A stretch of 64,000 nucleotides of DNA, taken from positions 124,001 to 188,000 of the forward strand of contig NZ_VIWP01000002.1 in the NCBI RefSeq assembly GCF_007829835.1. The letters run 5' to 3'. The notes below the pieces were generated by a model. That model was not told the DNA's origin. It was given only the letters and a program-made list of their open reading frames with translations, and ran no database searches. This document shows, one piece after another, positions 19,033 to 30,308 of the stretch (the first letter of the stretch is position 1; the number at the start of each line of letters is the position of its first letter). This stretch comes from Neorhizobium alkalisoli (GTDB taxonomy: Bacteria; Pseudomonadota; Alphaproteobacteria; Rhizobiales; Rhizobiaceae). Position numbers and translations under genes: made by a program.

Positions 19033-19512
19033 TTACTCTGCGGCAGATTCGACAGCTTCGAGAAGCTTGATCGAACCACCGGCCTTTTCGATCTTTTCGA
19101 CAGCAGCCTTGGAGGCGCCGGCGACTTCGATCGAGACCTTTGCCTTCAGTTCGCCGTCGGACAGGACGCGAACGCCGTCCTTCGGGCGACGGATCACGCC
19201 AGCAGCCTTGAGGGCAGCCGCGTCAACCGTTGCCTTGGCGTCGAGCTTGCCAGCATCGATCGCGGTCTGGATACGGCCGAGCGATACGGTGACGTAATCC
19301 AGTGCGAAGATGTTGTTGAAGCCGCGCTTCGGCAGGCGACGGTAGATAGGCATCTGACCGCCTTCGAAGCCCTTGATGGCAACGCCGGAACGGGCCTTCT
19401 GACCCTTGACGCCGCGACCACCGGTCTTGCCCTTGCCAGATCCGATACCGCGACCTACGCGGATACGGTCCTTGGTGGAGCCTTCGTTGTCCTTGATCTC
19501 ATTCAGTTTCAT
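19033..19512 (-). CDS. rplO: Large subunit ribosomal protein L15 (uL15)
   Basis: uL15 helps late assembly of the 50S subunit. The 159-residue protein begins [22 protein letters not shown]; an ATG two codons upstream is less likely. The glycine-rich basic stretch [22 protein letters not shown] reaches into rRNA. It is last in the spc group proper, since a terminator follows directly. Confidence 0.97.
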   Translation of the reverse strand: MKLNEIKDNEGSTKDRIRVGRGIGSGKGKTGGRGVKGQKARSGVAIKGFEGGQMPIYRRLPKRGFNNIFALDYVTVSLGRIQTAIDAGKLDAKATVDAAALKAAGVIRRPKDGVRVLSDGELKAKVSIEVAGASKAAVEKIEKAGGSIKLLEAVESAAE

Positions 19513-19522
19513 GATCAAACCC

Positions 19523-19732
19523 TCACTTCTCGTCGACGACGCGGACGAGATGCTGGACGGCCCGGATCATGCCACGAACGGAAGGCGTATCTTCCAGAGT
19601 GCTAACCCGGTGCATCTTGTTGAGGCCCAGACCGATCAGCGTTGCACGCTGGATGGCCGGACGGCGAATAGGCGATCCGATCTGTTCGACCGTAACCGTC
19701 TTTGCTTCAGTCTTCTTCGTAGCCTTAGCCAT
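19523..19732 (-). CDS. rpmD: Large subunit ribosomal protein L30 (uL30)
   Basis: A 69-residue protein, [43 protein letters not shown] lysine- and threonine-rich N-terminal extension ([12 protein letters not shown]) precedes the usual start of the fold. It lies between rpsE (14 bases) and rplO (10 bases), the normal order. Confidence 0.96.
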   Translation of the reverse strand: MAKATKKTEAKTVTVEQIGSPIRRPAIQRATLIGLGLNKMHRVSTLEDTPSVRGMIRAVQHLVRVVDEK

Positions 19733-19746
19733 GGATCAGACTCCTC

Positions 19747-20313
19747 TTATTCTTCCGACGCATTGCCGGAAGCGGCGCGGCGCGACTGCAGGGTGGCATA
19801 CTTGATGCCGCGCTGAGCTGCTACGTCCTTCGGATGCACCTGGTGCTTGAGAGCGTCGAACGTCGCACGGATCATGTTGTACGGGTTCGAGGAACCGGTC
19901 GACTTGGCGACGACGTCATGAACGCCGAGCGTTTCGAAGACGGCGCGCATTGGACCACCGGCGATGATGCCCGTACCAGCCTTGGCAGCGCGCAGCAGAA
20001 CCTTGCCGGCGCCGTGACGGCCGTTGATGTCGTGATGAAGCGTACGGCCATCGCGCAGCGGTACGAAGATCAGGTCGCGCTTGGCGGATTCAGTTGCCTT
20101 GCGGATAGCTTCCGGCACTTCGCGTGCCTTGCCGTGACCGAAGCCAACGCGGCCCTTCTGGTCGCCGACGACGACGAGAGCAGCAAAACCGAAACGACGG
20201 CCGCCCTTGACGACCTTGGCGACGCGGTTGATCGCGACCAGCTTGTCGACGAATTCGCTATCGCGCTCTTCACGAGGCGCACGATCTTCGCGGCCCCTTC
20301 TTTCCTGTGCCAT
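19747..20313 (-). CDS. rpsE: Small subunit ribosomal protein S5 (uS5)
   Basis: uS5 is at the mRNA entry side of the 30S subunit and affects decoding accuracy. I took the ATG at 20313 ([11 protein letters not shown]), giving 188 residues; the frame open to 20430 overlaps a spacer hairpin. Core motifs: [21 protein letters not shown] (dsRNA-binding-like domain) and [20 protein letters not shown]. The spacer to rplR (139 bases) is unusually long for this operon. Confidence 0.96.
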   Translation of the reverse strand: MAQERRGREDRAPREERDSEFVDKLVAINRVAKVVKGGRRFGFAALVVVGDQKGRVGFGHGKAREVPEAIRKATESAKRDLIFVPLRDGRTLHHDINGRHGAGKVLLRAAKAGTGIIAGGPMRAVFETLGVHDVVAKSTGSSNPYNMIRATFDALKHQVHPKDVAAQRGIKYATLQSRRAASGNASEE

Positions 20314-20397
20314 TGTCCTTGTCCTTTTTCTTTTGCGGGTGGAACGGCAGTTGCATGAATTCCGGCATGTGAGTTCACCTGCCGGATTGAGGTGCGG

Positions 20398-20445
20398 AAA
20401 AACCGCAATTCGCCCGCCCTGCCCTTTCACAAGGCAGGACGGGCG
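20398..20445 (-). promoter_or_regulatory. Hairpin in the rplR-rpsE spacer (attenuator-like)
   Basis: Just after the rplR stop the minus strand folds CGCCCGTCCTGCCTT against AAGGGCAGGGCGGGCG (20411-20445), about 15 pairs with two G-U. A T5 run (20398-20402) begins 8 nt after the stem. It is terminator-like but not canonical; it may attenuate or mark RNA processing. Confidence 0.5.
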
Positions 20446-20452
20446 AAATTGA

Positions 20453-20815
20453 TTAGAAGCTCAGACCGCCTTCGCGGGCAGCTTCAGCAAGTGCCTTGAT
20501 GCGGCCGTGATAGATGAAGGCGCCGCGATCGAACACGACTTCCTTCACGCCAGCCTTCGAGGCGCGTTCTGCAACCAGCTTGCCGACGGCAGCAGCTGCT
20601 GCAACGTCCGCACCGGTCTTCAGCGACTTGCGCAGATCGACGTCGAGCGTGGAAGCGGCAGCAAGCGTGCGGCCGGCCACGTCGTCGATGACCTGTACGT
20701 AGATGTTCTTGGAGGAGCGGTGAACCGACAGACGCGGACGGCCGTTTGCGACCTTCTTGATCTGGCGGCGAACACGGCTCGCACGCTTGGTGAGTGCTTC
20801 TTTTCTGGTAGCCAT
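20453..20815 (-). CDS. rplR: Large subunit ribosomal protein L18 (uL18)
   Basis: uL18 binds 5S rRNA with L5 and L25 in the central protuberance. The 120-residue protein has a basic N-terminus ([18 protein letters not shown]), [20 protein letters not shown], and the end [26 protein letters not shown]. It lies 12 bases after rplF. Confidence 0.97.
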   Translation of the reverse strand: MATRKEALTKRASRVRRQIKKVANGRPRLSVHRSSKNIYVQVIDDVAGRTLAAASTLDVDLRKSLKTGADVAAAAAVGKLVAERASKAGVKEVVFDRGAFIYHGRIKALAEAAREGGLSF

Positions 20816-20827
20816 GATCGCTCGTCC

Positions 20828-21361
20828 TTACTTCTTCTTGCCTTCCTTGCGGACGATCCGTTCCTCGGCGTACTTGACGCCTTTGCCCTTGTAGGGCTCG
20901 GGACCACGGTATTCGCGGATTTCCGCGGCAACCTGACCGACCTGCTGCTTGTTGATGCCGGTGACGACGATTTCCGTCGGCTTCGGCACGGCAATGGTGA
21001 TACCCTCAGGGGTTTCGTAAACAACGTCATGGCTGAAGCCGAGCGCCAGCTGCAGGTTCTTGCCCTGCATGGATGCGCGGTAACCGACGCCGTTGATTTC
21101 GAGCTTGCGCTCAAAACCGTCCTTAACGCCCTTGAAGATGTTCTCGATCATCGTGCGGGACATGCCCCACTTCGAACGAGCATCCTTCGAATCGTTGACC
21201 GGGGTCACCGAAACGGCGTTGTCCTTGAATTCAACCTTTACTTCGTCATTGGCGACGAAGAAGAGTTCGCCCTTCGGACCCTTTGCAGAGATCTTCTGGC
21301 CGTCAACGGTAGCCGTGATCCCAGCAGGAACCTGAACGGGCTTTTTACCGATACGAGACAT
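20828..21361 (-). CDS. rplF: Large subunit ribosomal protein L6 (uL6)
   Basis: uL6 lies near the sarcin-ricin loop and factor-binding site. The 177-residue protein shows the duplicated fold: [22 protein letters not shown], then [22 protein letters not shown], and the end [27 protein letters not shown]. It lies 42 bases after rpsH. Confidence 0.97.
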   Translation of the reverse strand: MSRIGKKPVQVPAGITATVDGQKISAKGPKGELFFVANDEVKVEFKDNAVSVTPVNDSKDARSKWGMSRTMIENIFKGVKDGFERKLEINGVGYRASMQGKNLQLALGFSHDVVYETPEGITIAVPKPTEIVVTGINKQQVGQVAAEIREYRGPEPYKGKGVKYAEERIVRKEGKKK

Positions 21362-21403
21362 TTTTTTATCCTGTCTGTCCGTTATGGAGATCCTTGCCCA
21401 GTC

Positions 21404-21802
21404 TTAGAAGACCGAGCAAAGAACCTCGCCGCCTACGTTCTGTTCGCGAGCCTGGTGATCGGCCATCACGCCCTTCGGGGTCGAAAGGATGGTGATGCCG
21501 AGGCCGTTCGCGACCTGCGGAATGGACTTAACCGAGACATAAACTCGGCGGCCCGGCTTCGAAACGCGGCCGATCTCACGGATCACGGATGCGCCTTCGT
21601 AGTACTTGAGTTCGATTTCGATCTCGGCCTTGCCGTTACCGTAGTCGATTTCCGAATAACCGCGGATGTAGCCTTCAGCCTGCAGAACGTCGAGAACGCG
21701 TGCACGCAGCTTGGAAGCAGGCGTGGAAACGGACGACTTGCGACGGGCTGCGCCGTTGCGGATACGGGTGAGCATATCGCCCAAGGGATCAGTCATGGTC
21801 AT
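21404..21802 (-). CDS. rpsH: Small subunit ribosomal protein S8 (uS8)
   Basis: uS8 binds the central domain of 16S rRNA and in E. coli represses the spc operon by binding its mRNA. The 132-residue protein starts [17 protein letters not shown] and has the C-terminal [26 protein letters not shown]. Whether it represses its own operon here cannot be seen. It lies 12 bases after rpsN. Confidence 0.97.
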   Translation of the reverse strand: MTMTDPLGDMLTRIRNGAARRKSSVSTPASKLRARVLDVLQAEGYIRGYSEIDYGNGKAEIEIELKYYEGASVIREIGRVSKPGRRVYVSVKSIPQVANGLGITILSTPKGVMADHQAREQNVGGEVLCSVF

Positions 21803-21814
21803 CTAACGATCTCC

Positions 21815-22120
21815 TTACCAGCTCGACTTGACGATGCCCGGCACTTTGCCGAGGTTGCCGAGTTCGCGAAGCGCGATACGCGACATCTTAAGCTTGCGAT
21901 AGAAAGCGCGCGGGCGACCGGTGACTTCGCAACGGTTGCGGATACGCGTCTTCGAGCCATCACGAGACATCGAAGCGAGCTTGATAGTTGCCTTGAACCG
22001 GTCTTCGATCGGAAGTTCCTGGTTCATGATGGTCGCCTTCAGTTCTGCACGCTTGGCAGCCTGGTTGGCGACGGTCTTGCGGCGGCGCTTGTTCTTTTCA
22101 ACTGCGCTGGTCTTCGCCAT
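21815..22120 (-). CDS. rpsN: Small subunit ribosomal protein S14 (uS14), zinc-free type
   Basis: A 101-residue protein, the longer form without the CxxC zinc pairs of the short type; only a single Cys is present ([28 protein letters not shown]). A strongly basic N-terminus is followed by [23 protein letters not shown]. It lies between rplE (33 bases) and rpsH. Confidence 0.97.
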   Translation of the reverse strand: MAKTSAVEKNKRRRKTVANQAAKRAELKATIMNQELPIEDRFKATIKLASMSRDGSKTRIRNRCEVTGRPRAFYRKLKMSRIALRELGNLGKVPGIVKSSW

Positions 22121-22153
22121 ATGGGAGTTCCTTTTAAACGCTCGTCGTTACGG

Positions 22154-22711
22154 TTACTGGCGGAACGGGAAGTTGAACTCTGTCAGAAGAGCCCGCGCTT
22201 CGTCGTCCTTGGTAGCCGTCGTGCAAACGATGATGTCCATGCCCCACATCTGATCAACCTTGTCGTAGTTGATCTCCGGGAACACAATGTGTTCCTTGAT
22301 GCCCATGGCGAAGTTGCCACGGCCGTCAAAGCTCTTCGGGTTCAGGCCGCGGAAGTCGCGAACGCGCGGAAGCGCGATGTTGATCAGGCGATCCATGAAC
22401 TCGTACATACGGGCGCCGCGCAGGGTGACCTTCGCGCCGATCGGCATCTGTTCGCGGACCTTGAAGCCTGCGATCGAGTTGCGCGCCTTGGTGATGACCG
22501 GCTTCTGGCCGGCGATCGCTGCGAGATCGGCAGCAGCAACAGAAGGCTTCTTGGAGTCGGCAGTCGCCTCGCCCACACCCATGTTGATGACGATCTTTTC
22601 CAGCTTGGGGATCATCATCTCGTTGGAGTAGGAGAACTGCTCCTTCAGCGCGCCACGGATACGCGAAACGTATTCCGCCTTGAGACGCGGCTCATACTTA
22701 GCCTCAGCCAT
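22154..22711 (-). CDS. rplE: Large subunit ribosomal protein L5 (uL5)
   Basis: uL5 binds 5S rRNA and contacts the P-site tRNA. The 185-residue protein has [50 protein letters not shown], and [21 protein letters not shown]. Its start overlaps the end of rplX by 8 bases, indicating translational coupling. Confidence 0.97.
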   Translation of the reverse strand: MAEAKYEPRLKAEYVSRIRGALKEQFSYSNEMMIPKLEKIVINMGVGEATADSKKPSVAAADLAAIAGQKPVITKARNSIAGFKVREQMPIGAKVTLRGARMYEFMDRLINIALPRVRDFRGLNPKSFDGRGNFAMGIKEHIVFPEINYDKVDQMWGMDIIVCTTATKDDEARALLTEFNFPFRQ

Positions 22712-23012
22712 CGATCACATCTCCCGTACGCTTGGCAACACGAACCTTCTTGCCATCGACGACGGAGAAGCCAACGCGGGTCGGCTTGCCGTCTTTCGCG
22801 ACGATCGCGATGTTCGACAGGTGAATGGACGCTTCCTTGTTGATGATGCCGGCTTCCTGCGTCTGAGACTGACGCTGGTGGCGCTTCACCATGTTGATGC
22901 CGCGAACGACCGCACGGTCTTCCTTCGGCAGGACCTGGAGGACTTCGCCAGAACGGCCCTTGTCCTTACCAGCCAATACGACGACGTTGTCGCCCTTCTT
23001 GATCTTATTCAT
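22704..23012 (-). CDS. rplX: Large subunit ribosomal protein L24 (uL24)
   Basis: uL24 starts 50S assembly and lies at the tunnel exit. The 102-residue protein carries a KOW motif near its N-terminus ([29 protein letters not shown]), then [30 protein letters not shown]. It lies 12 bases after rplN. Confidence 0.97.
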   Translation of the reverse strand: MNKIKKGDNVVVLAGKDKGRSGEVLQVLPKEDRAVVRGINMVKRHQRQSQTQEAGIINKEASIHLSNIAIVAKDGKPTRVGFSVVDGKKVRVAKRTGDVIDG

Positions 23013-23024
23013 CGCATGAGCTCC

Positions 23025-23393
23025 TTACAGCACTTCCGGAGCCAGCGAGATGATCTTCATGTGGTTCTTCGCACGAAGTTCGCGCGGAACCGGTCCGAAG
23101 ATACGGGTGCCGATCGGCTCTTTCTTGTTGTCGATGAGGACCGCTGCGTTGTTATCGAAGCGGATGACGCTGCCGTCCGGACGACGGATGTCCTTGGCGG
23201 TGCGCACAACAACCGCCTTCATCACGTCACCCTTCTTCACGCGGCCGCGCGGGATCGCTTCCTTGATCGAAACGACAATGATGTCGCCGATGGAAGCGTA
23301 CTTGCGCTTGGAGCCGCCCAGCACCTTGATGCACATGACACGACGTGCGCCGGAATTATCCGCCACGTCGAGGTTTGTTTGCATCTGAATCAT
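23025..23393 (-). CDS. rplN: Large subunit ribosomal protein L14 (uL14)
   Basis: uL14 is at the subunit interface and is also the RsfS binding site. The start at 23393 gives [30 protein letters not shown] and 122 residues, the invariant family length; the upstream in-frame extension is not L14-like. A 241-base spacer separates it from rpsQ, far longer than the 1-40 bases usual in this block, so an internal promoter or control region is possible there. Confidence 0.97.
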   Translation of the reverse strand: MIQMQTNLDVADNSGARRVMCIKVLGGSKRKYASIGDIIVVSIKEAIPRGRVKKGDVMKAVVVRTAKDIRRPDGSVIRFDNNAAVLIDNKKEPIGTRIFGPVPRELRAKNHMKIISLAPEVL

Positions 23394-23634
23394 GTCAGGT
23401 CGCCTTTTTCTAATGACCGGCAAGACCGCGCGCGAAAATGCACGGAGCCGGCAATGAACATAATTTTTGTGCGCGGGATGGGTCTTGCCAAGGTGGTTTC
23501 CCGAGTTGGGACCTTCCATGCGCTCAAAGCAAAAGTACGCCCGTTGCCGAGCGTACTGCGCCAGTGGCGTGCTTCATATACGATTCTGCGCCAGACGCAA
23601 GGCCCTTAGGCCAGTCTGACGCAAAACTGTAAGA
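23394..23634 (-). other. Long spacer between rpsQ and rplN
   Basis: 241 bases at the border of the S10 and spc groups. In E. coli the spc promoter lies here. On the minus strand there are GC-rich dyads (GGCCTAAGGGCC, about 23604-23615) and A/T stretches, but I see no clear -35/-10 pair and no open frame that I believe. Confidence 0.4.
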
Positions 23635-23871
23635 TTAGGCCTGGGCGGTAATAACCGTCCAGGTCTTGTCCTTGGAGATCGGTGCGCATTCCTCGATGGA
23701 AACTACGTCACCAACCTTGAACTGGTTGTTTTCGTCATGCGCCTTGTACTTCTTGGAACGGCGAACCGTCTTCTGAAGCAGCGGATGCGCGAAGCGGCGC
23801 TCTACCCGAACAACAACGGTCTTCTCGTTCTTGTCCGAAACGACTACGCCCTGCAGAATGCGTTTTGGCAT
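23635..23871 (-). CDS. rpsQ: Small subunit ribosomal protein S17 (uS17)
   Basis: uS17 is an early-assembly OB-fold protein on the 30S body. The 78-residue protein starts [47 protein letters not shown], all family positions. It lies 11 bases after rpmC and is the last gene of the S10 group. Confidence 0.97.
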   Translation of the reverse strand: MPKRILQGVVVSDKNEKTVVVRVERRFAHPLLQKTVRRSKKYKAHDENNQFKVGDVVSIEECAPISKDKTWTVITAQA

Positions 23872-23882
23872 ATTATTCTTCC

Positions 23883-24083
23883 TTAGGCCTTGGCTTCTGC
23901 CGCCTTCTGGCGGGCAATGGTCTTAACGCGGGCGATGTCCTTGCGGACTTCGTTGATGCGCGAGGACTTCTCGAGCTGACCGGTGGCCTTCTGGAAGCGC
24001 AGGTTGAACTGCTCCTTCTTCAGGTCGGCGAGCTTGTCCTTGAGCTGGTCGGCCGTGAGGCCGCGAACTTCTTCGGCTTTCAT
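23883..24083 (-). CDS. rpmC: Large subunit ribosomal protein L29 (uL29)
   Basis: A 66-residue helical hairpin protein at the tunnel exit, next to the docking site of trigger factor and [46 protein letters not shown] is diagnostic. It lies between rplP and rpsQ with 11-12 base spacers. Confidence 0.96.
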   Translation of the reverse strand: MKAEEVRGLTADQLKDKLADLKKEQFNLRFQKATGQLEKSSRINEVRKDIARVKTIARQKAAEAKA

Positions 24084-24095
24084 GTGCCTTGCTCC

Positions 24096-24509
24096 TTACT
24101 CTGCGATGCGCTGTACGAAGCGCGTCTTGACCGAGAGCTTGGCGGCACCGAGCGTCAGAGCCTGGCGGGCAAGCTCTTCCGTAACACCATCGATCTCGAA
24201 CATCATACGACCAGGCTTGACCTTGCAAGCCCAGTATTCGACGCCGCCCTTACCTTTACCCATACGGACTTCGGTAGGCTTGGCAGTAACCGGAACGTCA
24301 GGGAACACACGGATCCAGACGCGGCCGGCACGCTTCATAGCACGCGTGATCGCGCGGCGGGCCGCTTCGATCTCGCGAGCATTGACGCGGTTCGGTTCAA
24401 GTGACTTCAGGCCGAATTCGCCGAAAGCCAGGTCGAAGCCGCCCTTGGCCACACCCTTGATGCGACCTTTGAACTGCTTGCGGTACTTGGTACGCTTTGG
24501 CTGCAACAT
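24096..24509 (-). CDS. rplP: Large subunit ribosomal protein L16 (uL16)
   Basis: uL16 contacts the A-site tRNA elbow. The 137-residue protein has [41 protein letters not shown], and the conserved RMGKGKG loop. It follows rpsC by 38 bases. Confidence 0.97.
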   Translation of the reverse strand: MLQPKRTKYRKQFKGRIKGVAKGGFDLAFGEFGLKSLEPNRVNAREIEAARRAITRAMKRAGRVWIRVFPDVPVTAKPTEVRMGKGKGGVEYWACKVKPGRMMFEIDGVTEELARQALTLGAAKLSVKTRFVQRIAE

Positions 24510-24547
24510 TTTCTTACTTCTCCGAGCTTATCTTTCGCCAGCGCTTA

Positions 24548-25291
24548 TCAAGCGTTTTCGCGTTCGCGACGACCGCCTCGGTCACCGCGATCACCGCGTT
24601 CACGGCTTGCCGGGCCCTGTGCGTCGCCTTCCAGCGCGCGGCGTTCGGAAGCCATCGGATCGTGCTCAAGGATTTCGCCCTTGAAGATCCAGACCTTGAT
24701 GCCGCAAATGCCGAAAGCGGTTTCAGCCTCTGCAGTACCGTAGTCAATGTCGGCGCGCAGCGTATGAAGCGGCACGCGGCCTTCGCGGTACCATTCGGTA
24801 CGAGCGATTTCTGCACCGCCGAGACGGCCGGCGCAGGTGATCTTGATGCCTTCGGCGCCGAGACGCATGGCCGACTGAACGGCACGCTTCATCGCACGGC
24901 GGAAAGCCACGCGGCGCTCGAGCTGCTGGGCGATCGACTGAGCGACCAGCGTAGCATCAACTTCCGGCTTGCGCACTTCAACGATGTTGAGGTGCGTTTC
25001 CGAGCGGGTCATTTCGGAAAGCTTCTTGCGGAGCTTTTCGATGTCTGCGCCCTTCTTGCCGATGATCAGGCCCGGACGAGCCGAGTGGATCGTGACGCGG
25101 CACTTCTTGTGCGGGCGCTCGATGACCACCTTGGCGATACCGGCCTGCTTCAGTTCCTGCATGAGATATGCACGGATCTTCAGGTCTTCGTGGAGCAGCT
25201 GGCCGTATTCGGCGTTGTCGGCGAACCAACGGCTGTCCCAGGTGCGGTTAATGCCGAGGCGGAAACCGATCGGATTAATTTTCTGGCCCAT
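24548..25291 (-). CDS. rpsC: Small subunit ribosomal protein S3 (uS3)
   Basis: uS3 forms part of the mRNA entry tunnel and its helicase. At 247 residues it is longer than the E. coli protein because of a charged C-terminal tail rich in Arg, Gly and Glu (REREN end). The KH domain holds [16 protein letters not shown], and the N-terminus [20 protein letters not shown] is invariant. Its start overlaps the rplV stop by one base. Confidence 0.97.
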   Translation of the reverse strand: MGQKINPIGFRLGINRTWDSRWFADNAEYGQLLHEDLKIRAYLMQELKQAGIAKVVIERPHKKCRVTIHSARPGLIIGKKGADIEKLRKKLSEMTRSETHLNIVEVRKPEVDATLVAQSIAQQLERRVAFRRAMKRAVQSAMRLGAEGIKITCAGRLGGAEIARTEWYREGRVPLHTLRADIDYGTAEAETAFGICGIKVWIFKGEILEHDPMASERRALEGDAQGPASRERGDRGDRGGRRERENA

Positions 25292-25680
25292 TATGCGGCC
25301 TCCCCTTTTTCCTCGACTTCGCGAACGACGATCGTCAGATGCGCGAAAGGCTTTTCGATGCGCGATGCACGGCCACGGCCGCGAGCGTGGAAACGCTTCA
25401 TCGTGATCGACTTGCCGACGTAAGCTTCTGCTACGATCAGCGCGTCGACGTCGAGGTCATGGTTGTTTTCGGCGTTGGCGATAGCAGACTCGAGGGTCTT
25501 CTTCACCGTGCCAGAGATACGCTTGCGCGAGAACTCGAGTTCTGCGAGTGCGCGCTCAACCTTCTTGCCGCGGATCATGGCGGCAACCAGGTTCAGCTTC
25601 TGCGGGCTGATGCGAAGCGTACGGGCGACTGCCTGTGCTTCGTTGTCCTTCAGCCGGCGTTCGGTCTTTGCCTTCGCCAT
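25291..25680 (-). CDS. rplV: Large subunit ribosomal protein L22 (uL22)
   Basis: uL22 lines the peptide tunnel near the constriction. The 129-residue protein has [21 protein letters not shown] and the long beta-hairpin region ending [26 protein letters not shown]; this hairpin is intact, with none of the deletions seen in macrolide-resistant mutants. It lies 2 bases after rpsS. Confidence 0.97.
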   Translation of the reverse strand: MAKAKTERRLKDNEAQAVARTLRISPQKLNLVAAMIRGKKVERALAELEFSRKRISGTVKKTLESAIANAENNHDLDVDALIVAEAYVGKSITMKRFHARGRGRASRIEKPFAHLTIVVREVEEKGEAA

Positions 25681-25682
25681 GA

Positions 25683-25961
25683 TTACTTCCTCTTCGCCTT
25701 CTTGTCCGCGCCGTGACCGTAGTAGGTCCGGGTGGGAGCGAATTCACCAAACTTGTGTCCGACCATGTCTTCGTTGACGGCTACCGGCACATGCTTGTTG
25801 CCGTTGTAGACGCCGAACGTCAGACCGACGAACTGCGGCAAGATGGTGGAGCGACGGCTCCACATCTTGATTACTTCACTGCGTCCGCCTTCGCGCACCT
25901 TCTCAGCCTTCTTGAGAAGATAGCCGTCAACAAACGGACCTTTCCATACTGAACGAGCCAT
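25683..25961 (-). CDS. rpsS: Small subunit ribosomal protein S19 (uS19)
   Basis: uS19 pairs with S13 in the 30S head. The 92-residue protein has [42 protein letters not shown] and [16 protein letters not shown]. It lies 16 bases after rplB. Confidence 0.97.
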   Translation of the reverse strand: MARSVWKGPFVDGYLLKKAEKVREGGRSEVIKMWSRRSTILPQFVGLTFGVYNGNKHVPVAVNEDMVGHKFGEFAPTRTYYGHGADKKAKRK

Positions 25962-25977
25962 TGAACGACTTCCTCTC

Positions 25978-26811
25978 TTACTTCTTCAGGTGGCGCGAGC
26001 GCATGATGAACTTGTCCGTGGACTTGTTCGAACGTGTGCGCTTGCCCTTGGTGGGCTTGCCCCAAGGCGAAACCGGATGACGGCCACCCGAGGTACGACC
26101 TTCACCACCACCGTGCGGGTGGTCGACCGGGTTCATGACGACGCCGCGGTTATGCGGACGCTTGCCACGCCATACGGTACGACCGGCCTTGCCGTCGTTG
26201 ATGTTGCCGTGATCCGGGTTGGAAACGGCGCCAACGGTAGCGAGGCACGAGCCCGGAACGAGGCGCTGTTCGCCGGAGTTCAGGCGCAGGATAGCCATGC
26301 CGGCATCGCGGCCGACCAGCTGTACGTAGGTGCCAGCAGAGCGAGCGATCTGACCGCCCTTGCCCGGCTTCATTTCGACGTTGTGAACGATCGAGCCGAC
26401 CGGGATGTACTGCAGGGGCATGGTGTTGCCCGGCTTTACGTCGACGGCCTTGTCCGAAGCGATGACCTTGTCGCCGGCAGCGAGACGCTGCGGAGCGATG
26501 ATGTAGGCCTGCTCGCCATCGGTATAGGTGATGAGCGCGATGAACGACGTACGGTTCGGGTCGTATTCCAGACGCTCGACCGTGCCTTCAACGTCGAACT
26601 TGCGACGCTTGAAGTCGACCAGGCGGTAGGTACGCTTGTGACCGCCGCCGATGAAGCGGGCGGTGATGCGGCCGTTGTTGTTACGACCGCCGCTCTTGGA
26701 GAGACCTTCCGTCAGCGCCTTGACCGGCTTGCCTTTCCACAGGCCCGAACGGTCGACGATGACCAGCTGACGCTGGCTCGGGGTCGTCGGATTATAGCTT
26801 TTCAGTGCCAT
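25978..26811 (-). CDS. rplB: Large subunit ribosomal protein L2 (uL2)
   Basis: uL2 is needed for subunit association and peptidyl transfer. The 277-residue protein begins [17 protein letters not shown] and carries [26 protein letters not shown], with the His in HPHGGGEG that matters for peptidyl transferase function. It lies 11 bases after rplW. Confidence 0.98.
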   Translation of the reverse strand: MALKSYNPTTPSQRQLVIVDRSGLWKGKPVKALTEGLSKSGGRNNNGRITARFIGGGHKRTYRLVDFKRRKFDVEGTVERLEYDPNRTSFIALITYTDGEQAYIIAPQRLAAGDKVIASDKAVDVKPGNTMPLQYIPVGSIVHNVEMKPGKGGQIARSAGTYVQLVGRDAGMAILRLNSGEQRLVPGSCLATVGAVSNPDHGNINDGKAGRTVWRGKRPHNRGVVMNPVDHPHGGGEGRTSGGRHPVSPWGKPTKGKRTRSNKSTDKFIMRSRHLKK

Positions 26812-26822
26812 TTTTCTTTACC

Positions 26823-27116
26823 TCAGAGACCGGTGGAGATGTCGATCGTCTGACCTTCGGCCAGGGTGACAACAGCCTTCTTGACGTCTTTCTGCTTGCC
26901 GACGAAACCGCGGAAGCGCTTCGTCTTGCCCAAACGGACCAGCGTATTGACGGCAGTGACCTTCACACCGAAGAGAGCTTCTACGGCAGCCTTGATTTCC
27001 GGCTTCGAAGCAGTCTTGGCAACGTTGAAGACAACCTGGTTGTGCTCAGACAACAGGGTCGACTTTTCGGTGATCGACGGAGATACGATCACGTCGTAGT
27101 GGCGAATGTCTGTCAC
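26823..27116 (-). CDS. rplW: Large subunit ribosomal protein L23 (uL23)
   Basis: uL23 is the main docking site of trigger factor and SRP at the tunnel exit. The 97-residue protein has [27 protein letters not shown] and [26 protein letters not shown]. Its start overlaps the rplD stop by 4 bases. Confidence 0.97.
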   Translation of the reverse strand: MTDIRHYDVIVSPSITEKSTLLSEHNQVVFNVAKTASKPEIKAAVEALFGVKVTAVNTLVRLGKTKRFRGFVGKQKDVKKAVVTLAEGQTIDISTGL

Positions 27117-27733
27117 TTGAAACGCTCCTCGAGGGCTTCAACCGCAGCCTTGGAAAGCACGAGCTTGCCGCGACGCAGGATGTCGTAAACATTGATGCCC
27201 TGAACCGGCAGAACGTCCACGTTCGGGATGTTCTGGGCTGCGAGCTTGAAGTTGCTGTCGAGCTCAGCGCCACCGATCAGGAGGGCGTTGGTGAGACCGA
27301 GCGAAGCGAACGTACCAGCGAGAGCCTTGGTCTTTGCTTCAGCAGCAACCAGGTTGTCGACGATGATCAGGTCTTCGGCCTTGAGCTTGGCAGAGAGAGC
27401 GTGACGCAGAGCGAGCGCACGAACCTTCTTGGGAAGGTCATGCTCGTGGCTGCGCACGACCGGGCCGTGAGCCTTACCACCGCCGCGGAACTGCGGAGCG
27501 CGAGCCGAATGGTGACGAGCGCGGCCCGTACCCTTCTGCTTGTACATCTTGGCGCCGGTGCGCGAAACTTCCGCACGGCCCTTGGTCTTGTGCGTGCCCT
27601 GCTGCTTCTTGGCGAGCTGGTAACGCACCATACGTGCGAGGATGTCCTCGCGGGGATCGAGGCCGAAGATCGCATCCGACAGGGAAACCTGGCCGGCGTC
27701 TTTTCCCTCGAGGGTCTTGACGTTGAATTCCAT
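27113..27733 (-). CDS. rplD: Large subunit ribosomal protein L4 (uL4)
   Basis: uL4 lines the tunnel with L22, and in E. coli it also represses the S10 operon. The 206-residue protein has the basic tunnel loop [43 protein letters not shown]. Whether autogenous control exists here is not visible from the sequence. It lies 14 bases after rplC. Confidence 0.97.
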   Translation of the reverse strand: MEFNVKTLEGKDAGQVSLSDAIFGLDPREDILARMVRYQLAKKQQGTHKTKGRAEVSRTGAKMYKQKGTGRARHHSARAPQFRGGGKAHGPVVRSHEHDLPKKVRALALRHALSAKLKAEDLIIVDNLVAAEAKTKALAGTFASLGLTNALLIGGAELDSNFKLAAQNIPNVDVLPVQGINVYDILRRGKLVLSKAAVEALEERFK

Positions 27734-27747
27734 TGTAGCTGGCTCCC

Positions 27748-28389
27748 TTACTTCGCGGCCGACTTGATGGCGTCGCGAACAACGATCCAGGCGCCCTTGG
27801 AGCCGGGGACGGCACCCTTGACGAGGATCAGGCCGCGGCCTTCATCGGTCGAAACGACTTCGAGGTTCTGGGTGGTGATGCGCGTCTGGCCCATGTGACC
27901 AGCCATGCGCTTGCCCTTCCAGACCTTACCCGGATCCTGGTTGTTACCAGTCGAACCGTGCGAACGGTGCGACACGGAAACACCGTGGGTCGCGCGAAGA
28001 CCGCCGAAGTTATGGCGCTTCATGGCGCCGGCGAAACCCTTACCGATGGAGGTACCGGTCACGTCGACCAGCTGACCAGCAGCAAAGTGATCAGCCTTCA
28101 GCTCGGTGCCGACTTCGATCATGTTATCTTCAGAAACGCGAAACTCGACGAGCTTCGCCTTCGGCTCAACGTTGGCAATAGCGAAGTTGCCGCGCATAGC
28201 CTTGGAGGTGTTCTTCACCTTGGCAGAACCAGCACCGAGCTGAACGGCTGCATAGCCATTCTTCTCAACAGTGCGGTGTGCGACGACCTGGCAGTTTTCC
28301 AGCCGCAATACGGTAACCGGGATATGCTCGCCAGCGTCGTTATAGACGCGGGTCATTCCCACCTTTTGTGCAATTACACCCGAACGCAT
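27748..28389 (-). CDS. rplC: Large subunit ribosomal protein L3 (uL3)
   Basis: uL3 starts 50S assembly and reaches the peptidyl transferase centre. The start at 28389 ([28 protein letters not shown]) gives 213 residues. The central [40 protein letters not shown] is the family signature, with the Gln that is methylated by PrmB in E. coli (NNQDPGKV). It lies 37 bases after rpsJ. Confidence 0.97.
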   Translation of the reverse strand: MRSGVIAQKVGMTRVYNDAGEHIPVTVLRLENCQVVAHRTVEKNGYAAVQLGAGSAKVKNTSKAMRGNFAIANVEPKAKLVEFRVSEDNMIEVGTELKADHFAAGQLVDVTGTSIGKGFAGAMKRHNFGGLRATHGVSVSHRSHGSTGNNQDPGKVWKGKRMAGHMGQTRITTQNLEVVSTDEGRGLILVKGAVPGSKGAWIVVRDAIKSAAK

Positions 28390-28426
28390 CGGTTCAATCC
28401 TTCTCACTCAGTCCAAGACAGAAGTC

Positions 28427-28735
28427 TTAGAGCTTGATCTCAACATCGACACCTGCGGCGAGGTCGAGCTTCATGAGCGCGTCCACCGTCTGCGGGGTCG
28501 GGTCTACGATGTCGAGAAGGCGCTTATGCGTGCGCATCTCGAACTGCTCGCGGCTTTTCTTGTCGACGTGGGGGGACCGGTTAACCGTAAACTTCTCGAT
28601 GCGGGTCGGAAGCGGAACGGGGCCCCGGACGCTAGCTCCGGTGCGCTTCGCCGTCGACACGATCTCGCGCGTAGAAGCGTCGAGAATACGGTGATCGAAT
28701 GCCTTAAGGCGAATGCGGATATTTTGGCCGTTCAT
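28427..28735 (-). CDS. rpsJ: Small subunit ribosomal protein S10 (uS10, NusE)
   Basis: uS10 is in the 30S head and, as NusE, joins NusB and NusG in antitermination. The 102-residue protein has [50 protein letters not shown] and a normal end. It is first in the S10 group; the 312-base space before it should hold its promoter. Confidence 0.97.
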
Positions 28736-29047
28736 TCGACGTTATCCTTGTTATCTTGTTTACGCATGCCTGGGTTACGGCACACGTTGTTCGTTTTCCT
28801 AAGGCGGGACCACCGGTGTCAAAGATCGAACGGGATGCGCGAACAGCAGCATCCCCTTCCAGTCTTCGGGCCATTGGCCCACCTTAATTTCTTTAGCAAT
28901 TGCCTACTTCGTACAAACGAAGCACGCGCAAATCGCGCTTGCGCGCCATTTGCTACATTTCTGTGTCATAAGCAAGTCACCATCGGCAACTTGCTTAAAG
29001 AAATTCATGCACTCGGCGCAAACCTGGTTTGCGCCGAGTGTTATCGA
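28736..29047 (-). promoter_or_regulatory. Spacer between tuf and rpsJ, probable S10 promoter region
   Basis: 312 bases without a gene. On the minus strand a perfect -35 box TTGACA is at 28817-28822, but no good -10 box follows at 16-18 bases. A long hairpin directly after tuf occupies 29011-29039. The stretch 28880-28990 is AT-rich compared with its surroundings. Confidence 0.4.
29011..29039 (-). other. Perfect hairpin after tuf (first copy)
   Basis: A 14-bp perfect stem ACTCGGCGCAAACC / GGTTTGCGCCGAGT with a 1-nt centre (in practice 13 pairs and a 3-nt loop), 8 bases after the tuf stop. The tail on the minus strand is GCATGAATTTCTTTAAG, only weakly T-rich. It is likely a terminator or 3'-end stabiliser; a canonical T-run is lacking. 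Confidence 0.6.
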
Positions 29048-30223
<1,176 letters not shown>

Positions 30224-30286
30224 TGGAGGCTCTCCATTCTTGTCCCCACCAAAGGGGGAAATTCTTCAATGCCTAGGGATGGGTAG

Positions 30287-30308
30287 CTCCGGTCACTTCT
30301 GACCGGAG
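30287..30308 (-). other. Hairpin spanning the fusA stop codon
   Basis: A perfect 9-bp inverted repeat CTCCGGTCA / TGACCGGAG with the loop CTTC. The stop codon of fusA lies inside one arm. No T-run follows. It could slow ribosome release, mark RNA processing, or tune tuf expression. Confidence 0.45.
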
